NCBI GenBank assembly: GCA_963556495.2
Contig: OY747704.1
Location: forward strand, 38,610,001 to 38,674,000
Origin: Valencia hispanica
Lineage: Eukaryota > Chordata > Actinopteri > Cyprinodontiformes > Valenciidae
Direction: 5' to 3'
Length of the DNA: 64,000 nt
The notes below the pieces were generated by a model that saw only the letters and a program-made list of their open reading frames with translations, ran no database searches and was not told where the DNA came from. The number at the start of each line of letters is the position of its first letter. Position 1 is the stretch's first letter. Both the position numbers and the translations under genes were made by a program. Of the stretch, positions 57,443 to 64,000 are shown one piece after another.

Positions 57443-59073
57443 AACAAGTTATCAAACAGTGAAAAATGATCAGTAAAATTCCTTGCTGCATCACAGCACC
57501 AAACACTAGAAGGTACACAGGTCCAAAAATGCAATCTTTCCTCAAGAAAACAGAGAAAGTGTGAAAAAACAATTTTTTATTATGTAGCCAATAGAGCCAC
57601 TCCAACATGCAGCCACCCAAAGCAGTGCAATTCTAGAATCGCTTTGAACCTTCAACCATGAAATTTAAGAACATGCAATTTAGATTTTTGATAATAGTGA
57701 TATATTTTGTTGTGTTGCTTCATTTTATATACTGTTCTTAATAAAATCCCAAACAACAATATTTTATGGGAATGGTGGGAATTTAAAAGCAATAAAAATT
57801 AAGAGAGAGGAAACACAACAGAAAATTCAAAACTAAAAAACAAAAGTAACACTCGGTTTGTTGGTGATGCTGATCTATTTGATTAATTGATGTTTTGTAC
57901 TCAGTTCTGTTGTATTTGCAGACTGAACTTTGTTGTACAATAAGACATTTGTTCAGTACTTTCAGTGCTAGATGCATATTTACTAAAGAAGTTACGGTGG
58001 CTAAAACTTGCAGGTAAAATTGTACTAATAGCATTTCGTTTAATGTGTCACAAATCTTGAAGAAAAACAGATTATAAAGACTTTTGAAACTACTTAATTC
58101 ACTTGCTGCTAATCAATCATCTTTGCATATGTGCGAGAATGCGCGCTTTCCAGGTTGCATACTAATGTGACTCTTCCTCTCTTCTTCATACCTCTCTCTC
58201 CCTTGCCCACCTTTGATTGTCTTTCATCCTGTCCCTCTCTACAACTGTCTTTTATTGTCATTGCCTTTTGATGGCAGCACTTTTAATTCTTCATACACCC
58301 CCTGGCCACCCACCTGCTGCAAATTGTGCATGACACGGGTGGATGATCATTTCAGTGGAGTTTCCAACAGAAATCTGCATTAGAAACTAAAACCCAGTCT
58401 TTAAGCTTTTATCCCACAAAAATTAGCAACTTAGAATTGTTTCTCTAATTACAATGCCTGAAAGAATTCCCCAGGACACTTTGAACTCTCCTACTCTGTC
58501 GTCCTATTTTTTTGCCGACACGTTTAAAACCCCTCAAAATGGTTTGACAGTCGGCTACAAAGTGAGGTTAGAAGGCAAAGAAAGTTGTTAGTGTTGAGTT
58601 CATTGGCAGTCGTGTGTGATTGTGGGGTAAGATCCGAGCAGAGGAAGAAGAGCAGGGCTGAGATAACAGAGGAGGATATCTCAGCAGTAAACACATTAAG
58701 AGCTTGAGTGCTTTGATGAAAGTTGTCACAAGATATGAAATACATAACAATGAAAGCCTGGCAGCTGCAGCTCTTCGTTCTGTCATAACAGACTCATTAA
58801 CAAAACCAGGTGGGTGTTAATAGTGTGATTTTGCACTGTTTTGTTTGACTGATAAAATCTTGTGTTCCTGTTGAGTAATTTCAGTATTTTTGTTGATCTT
58901 CTACAGCAAGTTTCACTCACATAAGGAGATGTTGCAGGCTAGAAACACACTCAAACATTTTATTCACATTTCTTTAAATTGCAAGCACACTTAATACAAA
59001 ACCCCAGTAGTTTTCTCCTGTCACAGCTTGTCTCAGTGGCAGAGTCTCCTGCATTCCAGCTTCACATTTACAG
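57443..59073. other. Spacer, nothing recognised
   Basis: About 1.6 kb AT-rich DNA with a pyrimidine-rich stretch at 58,160-58,290. No exon or repeat could be supported. Confidence 0.35.
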
Positions 59074-59153
59074 TGGTGTGAAAAAGTATTTTTCCTCTTT
59101 AGGATTCCTTTTGTTTTTGATTTCTTTTTTGTCACAGCTAAATGTTTCAGATC
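59074..59153. mobile_element. Solo Tc1-like terminal repeat
   Basis: CAGTGGTGTGAAAAAGTATT followed by 'gtcacagctaaatgtttcag', an inverted-repeat end of a known style of fish Tc1 element, then a short degenerate (CCAT)n tract to 59,186. No other part is present. Confidence 0.6.
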
Positions 59154-59372
59154 CATCCATCCATTTATCCATCAATCCATCCATTGGCTATGACCAATAG
59201 GTAACGACGTTCTTTGATCAGGAACAGGATAATTCAACTAATTACTGTTTTCATCGTTACAACCCTGTTACCTTTACTGAACGTTAAATGCGGTGCGTTA
59301 CTATGAATTGATAGACTAACTGCATACTCAGAAGACTCGCAAGGAGCTGAACTGTGCTCCGCCTGTGTGTAA

Positions 59373-59677
59373 AGCACCGAGACTGTCCTCGTCAAAGTAT
59401 TCAATGACATCCACATAAATACAGACTGTGGAAGAACCACAGTGCTGGTTCTGTTGGACCTCAGTGCAGCATTTGACACTGTTGATCATTATATTTTATT
59501 GGAACGACTGGAGAGCTGGGTCGGACTCCCTGGTACAGTACTTGGCTGGTTCGAGTCTTACCTAAAGAACAGGGACTTCTATGTTTCAATAGGAAACTTT
59601 TCATCAGAACGAACAGAAATCACATGTGGTGTGCCCCAGGGCTCCATCCTGGGGCCCCTCTTATTTAATATCTACAT
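59373..59677 (+). mobile_element. L2-A RT fragment abutting the young L2-A copy
   Basis: A 305-bp piece of the L2-A RT region ([19 protein letters not shown] to [16 protein letters not shown]), differing at about 6 positions from 62,988-63,292 of the element that follows. It ends at 'aatatctacat' and is joined without spacer to what looks like the 5' UTR of the young copy. It encodes the first part of the plus frame 59,442-59,789, whose last third is that 5' UTR, not RT. Confidence 0.9.
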
Positions 59678-59869
59678 TATTGCCTGTCTGCTGAAGGAGG
59701 AGCAGCTGCTCTCTGTCTCTCTCCAGATCCGTTCACTTTATTTTATTTTCTGTTTGCTTTTGTTGTTTTCTTTCTTAACCTTTTCTTAGTTACTTTATTT
59801 TCCCAGCCCCTGGAGTTACTGTATTGGACCAGATCTCTTCTTGGATTACTTTTCTATGGACTTATCAAC

Positions 59870-61177
59870 ATGGCTTTTTGCTCAGCTGAGGATTTTGAAA
59901 AACTGCTCCACAGAATTGAGGGCATTGAAACGAAGCTACGTCGTCTGGAAATTAATTTTGACCTCCACGCTGATTATGGACAAAATGAAACAACTTTACC
60001 TTTGAATACAAACAGCCCGGTGTTATGTCGGTCTAACCGTGTCACAGAGACTCCCTACAGGCGTCTGAGCGGCAGAACTCCGCACTACAATGAAAACTGG
60101 CCAGCTTTAAAACGCATGAAATCAACCCCAGCCCGTTCTCCGAGGAAGAAAAAACAAAAGAAACTCCGACACAGAGAAACCTCTGAACCCAGAACTGCAG
60201 CTTCTGCTAAAAGTAAACAAAAGAGGTTTCAGCCAAAAACAAGAGATATTTCTCCACCTGGAATCCCGCTGAAAAACAGATTCGCAGCCTTGAGTTCCCC
60301 GAAAAATGACGCAGCCCCCAGGACCAGTCAAAGCCACCAGGAGAAACCCAGCCTCATCAAACGGACACATAACAAAGTAAGAGCCCCTCCAGCAAAGACT
60401 GTTATCATAAAAGACGGATCAATTAATGGAATTGAGGCTTTTTGTAGCAAGAATACCAAAGTTTATAGCTGCTACAAAAATACAGTGAGAGAAATATCAG
60501 AAAAAATCCCTAAAATCTTGGACCAACATCCTGCTTTGGAAAAGCTTGTAATTCACGCTGGATCAGCAGATATCGCGATGAGACAATCAGAGATTCTGAA
60601 GAGAGACTTTTCTGATCTCCTACAGAGACTTGATGGACTTAACGTAAACATCCTCATCAGCGGACCAGTCCCTGAAGGGAATGATGAAAGATTTAGCAGA
60701 CTCCGCATGCTCCATAAATGGTTGAAGAAACAATCAGCTGAGAAGTGGTTCACATTTATTAATAATTTCAAAGTATTTGGAAGTGCGAATCATCTGTTCA
60801 AAGAAGGGATGCACTATTTGAACAAGGCCGGAGTAAGGCTCCTAGGAGCAAACATTTTTTCTTATCAAAATCAGAAAGCAAAACACTTGCTCCCAAAAGC
60901 TGACCTTGAGGCGCCCATGGATATCAGAGAACAAAAACAGCAAGTCTGGATGACACCACAGGACCGAACAGATAAACAACCATCAGAGATTAAGTCTTCA
61001 TCTTCCTATGACTCAGCCACATCAAATGAGTCTCCATTTAGAAACTTTACAGACAGACTGAACGAGCAAATCAAATTTGGGACACAATTAACACCTAAAC
61101 TTAGACTACACCAAACGCCTGGGACTAGTGTCAATAAGCCTGGGAGCTTCCCCCCACTGATTATTACAGATATTTGA
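59870..61177 (+). CDS. L2-A ORF1 protein, 435 aa, intact
   Basis: RNA-binding/chaperone-type ORF1 of an L2/CR1-group LINE, expected to coat the element RNA. Residues 1-30 form a short helical heptad region (AEDFEKLLHRIEGIETKL). Residues 85-130 are very basic (PRKKKQKKLRHR). Residues about 177-330 are an SGNH/esterase-like domain: KDGSI holds the Ser (184) at block I, IHAGSADI (228-235) stands where GTND-like block III lies, SGPVP follows at 264-268, and LFKEGMHYLNKAG (309-321) carries the His (315) of block V. The block V Asp is replaced by Glu or lost, so catalysis is doubtful. The start ATG is the first in frame and is matched by the old copy. UGA ends the frame at 61,175. Confidence 0.92.
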   Translation: MAFCSAEDFEKLLHRIEGIETKLRRLEINFDLHADYGQNETTLPLNTNSPVLCRSNRVTETPYRRLSGRTPHYNENWPALKRMKSTPARSPRKKKQKKLRHRETSEPRTAASAKSKQKRFQPKTRDISPPGIPLKNRFAALSSPKNDAAPRTSQSHQEKPSLIKRTHNKVRAPPAKTVIIKDGSINGIEAFCSKNTKVYSCYKNTVREISEKIPKILDQHPALEKLVIHAGSADIAMRQSEILKRDFSDLLQRLDGLNVNILISGPVPEGNDERFSRLRMLHKWLKKQSAEKWFTFINNFKVFGSANHLFKEGMHYLNKAGVRLLGANIFSYQNQKAKHLLPKADLEAPMDIREQKQQVWMTPQDRTDKQPSEIKSSSSYDSATSNESPFRNFTDRLNEQIKFGTQLTPKLRLHQTPGTSVNKPGSFPPLIITDI

Positions 61178-64000
61178 TATTTGAGGGAACCGGGCAATAA
61201 ATCCACCCCTACCGTCTCCCAGAATTCACCCGGCACCCCTGAGGCTATATCAGTGATTATCAGCAGCAGGAAACATAAACCGTTAACCACACGCTCTCAT
61301 ATTAAACAAAATCTCAAATTGATAACCTGTCAGAAGGTTCAGCTGCCCATCATCACAATACTTAAGTTAGCTTTATTAAACATTAGATCTCTATCCGGGA
61401 AGTCTTTTCTTATCAATGACTTCATCACTGAGCATAATTTACACGCCCTTTTTTTATCAGAAACTTGGCTAGATGAAAATAACGAAAACACTTCATTAAT
61501 AGAATCCAGTCCTCCAAATTATAATTTCTTAAACGAGAACAGAAAACACAAACGAGGCGGAGGTGTAGCCACCATCTTTCACAACTCAATGAACTTTAAA
61601 AAGGTAACTCTGGGCACGTTTGATTCTTTTGAATACCTAGCCACCCAGATAAATGAGCCTAACAAAGCTTATTTCTAAGTTTATATAAACCACCAAAACT
61701 TAACTCTAACTTCTTTAATGATTTCATTGACCTTCTTTCTGTAATATGTATCGACTATGACCAACTAATCATCGTGGGGGACTTTAACATCCATACCGAC
61801 AACCCCCAAGATAGACAAGCAAAAACGTTAGATGATACTCTCCACAACTTCGGACTGATCCAGCATGTCAAACAACCAACACACAATAAAGGACACACTC
61901 TGGACTTAATTATCAGCAAAGGTTTAAATATTTCTGACATCTCTGTAATTAATATTGCATTATCTGACCATTTCAGTATTTTCTTTGAAAGTACCATCTC
62001 TGCTAAATTATCCAGCCACAGTAAGACCACTATAAAAAAGCGTTTTCTAGGGGACAGTTCAGTAGAAACCTTTAAACGTATTTATCCTTCCACCACATCC
62101 CCCTCATCTCCCAACTCAAACTCAGTAAATAAGTTGGTAGATAATTTCCTTGCGAAAATCTCAGACATCATGGATTCCATTGCTCCAACTAAAGTGAAAG
62201 TAGTCTCAGGTAGAAAAAAGTCTCAGTGGACAAGTAATCCACTGGTACGTAGTGAAAAAGAGAGTGTCGACGAGCCGAGAGAAAATGGCGGAAAACTCGA
62301 CTCCAGGTTCACTGTGAGATCTACAAAGAGAGACTGAATAGATATCAGCTAACTATAAAAGATGCTAGGGAATCGTTCTTTTCTGAAATCATCAACAGAA
62401 ACATTAATAATGCACGGACTCTATTTGCAACAGTGGAAAGACTAACTAATCCTTTAGTGACAGTAGCCCCTGAACTAAACTCTACCAGGGCCTGCAATGA
62501 ATTTGCCAGCTTTTTCACTGAAAAGATTCTAACAATTAGACGGTCTATCTGTACCTCAATATCGAACCCACAACCAGTGCCATCCCCAATCAGCAACAAT
62601 GTAGAGAAAATGTCTGAATTCCACGAATTAAACCAGAACAGCCTTGTAAAAATCATTATCCAATTAAGCTCCTCCTCCTGCTGTCTTGATATCCTACCCA
62701 CAGCTTTTCTAAAGAAGGTTCTTCCTGTTATTGGTTCTGATCTTGTTCAAATAGTGAACTCATCACTGCTATCAGGTGTCTTCCCTCAGGCTTTAAAAAC
62801 AGCAGTTATTAAACCACTGCTAAAGAAGAGAAATCTGGACAACACGTTAATGCAGAACTACAGGCCAATCTCTAATCTCCCATTCATCAGTAAGATTATT
62901 GAAAAAGCTGTGTTTCAGCAGTTAAATGGCTTCATAACAATGACAAACCGTTTTGATGCTTTTCAGTCTGGTTTCCGTGCTCACCACAGCACCGAGACTG
63001 TCCTCGTCAAAGTATTTAATGACATCCGCATAAATACAGACTGTGGAAGAACCACAGTGCTGGTTCTGTTGGACCTCAGTGCAGCATTTGACACTGTTGA
63101 TCACGATATTTTATTGGAACGACTGGAGAGCTGGGTCGGACTCTCTGGTACAGTACTTGGCTGGTTCGAGTCTTACCTAAAGAACAGGGACTTCTATGTT
63201 TCAATAGGAAACTTTTCATCAGAACGAACAGAAATCACATGTGGGGTGCCCCAGGGCTCCATCCTGGGGCCCCTCTTATTTAATATCTACATGCTCCCAC
63301 TAGGCAAGATTATAGCAACCAATAACATTAGCTACCATAACTACGCAGATGACACTCAGCTCTACATTACAATGTCACCAAGTGACTCTGAACCCATTCA
63401 AACCCTAAATCAATGCATTGACCAAATAAATGGATGGATGTGCCATAACTTTCTCCAGCTGAATAGAAACAAAACTGAAGTGATTATTTTTGGACCCAAG
63501 GAGGAACGATCAAGAGTCAGCACACAGCTTCAATTAATACAGCTAGAAACTACTGATCAGGTTCGTAACCTAGGTGTAGTAATGGACTCAGACCTGAACC
63601 TCCAGGGTCACTTAAAGGCAATAACAAGGTCAGCGTTCTATCACCTGAAGAACATCTCTAGGATTAAAGGACTGATTTTGCAACACGACCTAGAAAAACT
63701 CATCCATGCGTTTATCTTTAGTCGGATTGATTACTGCAACAGCATCTTCACAGGTCTGCCTAAAAAGTCAATCAGACAGCTGCAGCTGATCCAGAACGCT
63801 GCCGCTCGCGTCCTCACTAGAACCAGGAAAGTAGAGCACATCACCCCAGTTCTAAAGTCCTTACACTGGCTCCCTGTAGCTCAGAGAATAGACTTCAAAA
63901 TACTTTTACTAGTTTATAAATCATTACATGGCTTAGCACCAAAATATGTTGAAGACCTGTTGTCACGGTACCAACCACCAAGACCACTCAGGTCCTCCAA
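61178..64000 (+). pseudogene. L2-A ORF2 (endonuclease-RT), two frameshifts, partial
   Basis: Nicks target DNA and copies element RNA there. It follows ORF1's UGA in the same frame, with no ATG until 61,589. The endonuclease shows NIRSL, SETWL, RGGGVA, then (61,774) GDFNIHTD and (61,963) SDH, the APE-type catalytic set. A one-base shift at about 61,672-61,678 creates a stop; the proper continuation is LYKPPK in the next frame. A second lies in an A-run at about 62,255-62,259, one A shorter than in the old copy. From there the frame is open to the window end: [35 protein letters not shown], then the intact YADD box (63,342-63,353), [13 protein letters not shown] and RIDYCNS. With the two shifts it would give a truncated endonuclease and no RT. 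Confidence 0.9.

Larger units (their letters stand above)
59678..64000 (+). mobile_element. L2-A LINE, young copy, 3' end beyond window
   Basis: The best-preserved transposon in the window. 5' UTR 59,678-59,869; ORF1 59,870-61,177; ORF2 from 61,178 to beyond 64,000, with endonuclease, RT and most of the C-terminal region. The missing 3' end (remaining C-terminal residues, 3' UTR and GGCAA tail) can be seen in the fragments at 6,728 and 14,172. Only two one-base lesions were found in ORF2, so the insertion is recent. Confidence 0.93.

Noticed and set aside
60122..60370. Minus frames opposite L2-A ORF1 (also 60,553-60,771 and 61,006-61,290)
   Set aside because: They are shadows of the intact plus-strand ORF1 and ORF2.

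Overview
This window looks like non-coding, repeat-rich DNA from a ray-finned (teleost) fish. The evidence is the mix of transposon families: L2/CR1-group LINEs whose first ORF carries an esterase-like domain, Rex1-like LINEs, many decayed Tc1-type transposons, hAT, Harbinger-like, Tigger-like and Kolobok-like DNA elements. Long (AT)n, (GT)n and (ATCC)n tracts and AT-rich spacers with scattered vertebrate-style repeats agree with this. No bacterial gene organisation, CRISPR array, rRNA or tRNA gene was seen.

Only one piece of ordinary host gene is well supported: a 54-codon terminal coding exon at 24,947-25,111 (+), with a good polypyrimidine tract and AG acceptor, a stop codon and a probable 3' UTR running to about 26.6 kb. 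The protein was not identified. Upstream DNA (1-24.9 kb) is then probably intron of this gene, filled with repeats. Everything else that codes is transposon-derived.

Layout. 1-14 kb: AT-rich DNA with decayed Tc1 copies (2.3, 4.05-5.06 and 9.46-10.74 kb), a 1.8-kb hAT element (5,905-7,705) containing an L2 fragment, and L2 3' ends. 14.2-20.7 kb: an old, nearly full-length L2 element ('L2-A') on the minus strand, split by a 2.33-kb hAT-like element with a 5-bp target duplication. 21.2-24.85 kb: a second L2 subfamily ('L2-C', minus), hit by an (AT)n tract and a 224-bp hAT MITE with an exact 8-bp duplication. 25-34 kb: 3' UTR, then spacer with Tc1 remnants, including a 1,346-bp Tc1 with good terminal inverted repeats. 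34.3-36.6 kb: a GC-rich island of unknown origin. 36.6-43.4 kb: Tigger-like, Tc1 and Rex1-like debris and a (GT)n tract. 43.4-47.2 kb: an L2 copy ('L2-B'), then a TTAA-flanked Kolobok-like element with a broken THAP exon, then a Harbinger-like MITE. 48-57.5 kb: MITEs, an L2-C tail, and an L2-B tail interrupted by a Rex1-like copy. 59.4-64 kb: the youngest element, an L2-A copy on the plus strand with intact ORF1 and an ORF2 broken only by two one-base shifts; it runs off the window.

The most interesting observation is in L2-A. ORF1 ends in a UGA, and ORF2 continues in exactly the same frame with no AUG until inside the endonuclease domain. The same arrangement is seen in both the young plus-strand copy and the old minus-strand copy, suggesting readthrough or termination-reinitiation. 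Other points are a near-identical 305-bp RT segment fused directly to the 5' end of the young L2-A, several nested insertions whose order can be read from target duplications, and a ~100-bp module shared by two hAT-type elements with different target-duplication lengths. I did not find a clear new host defence or metabolic system.
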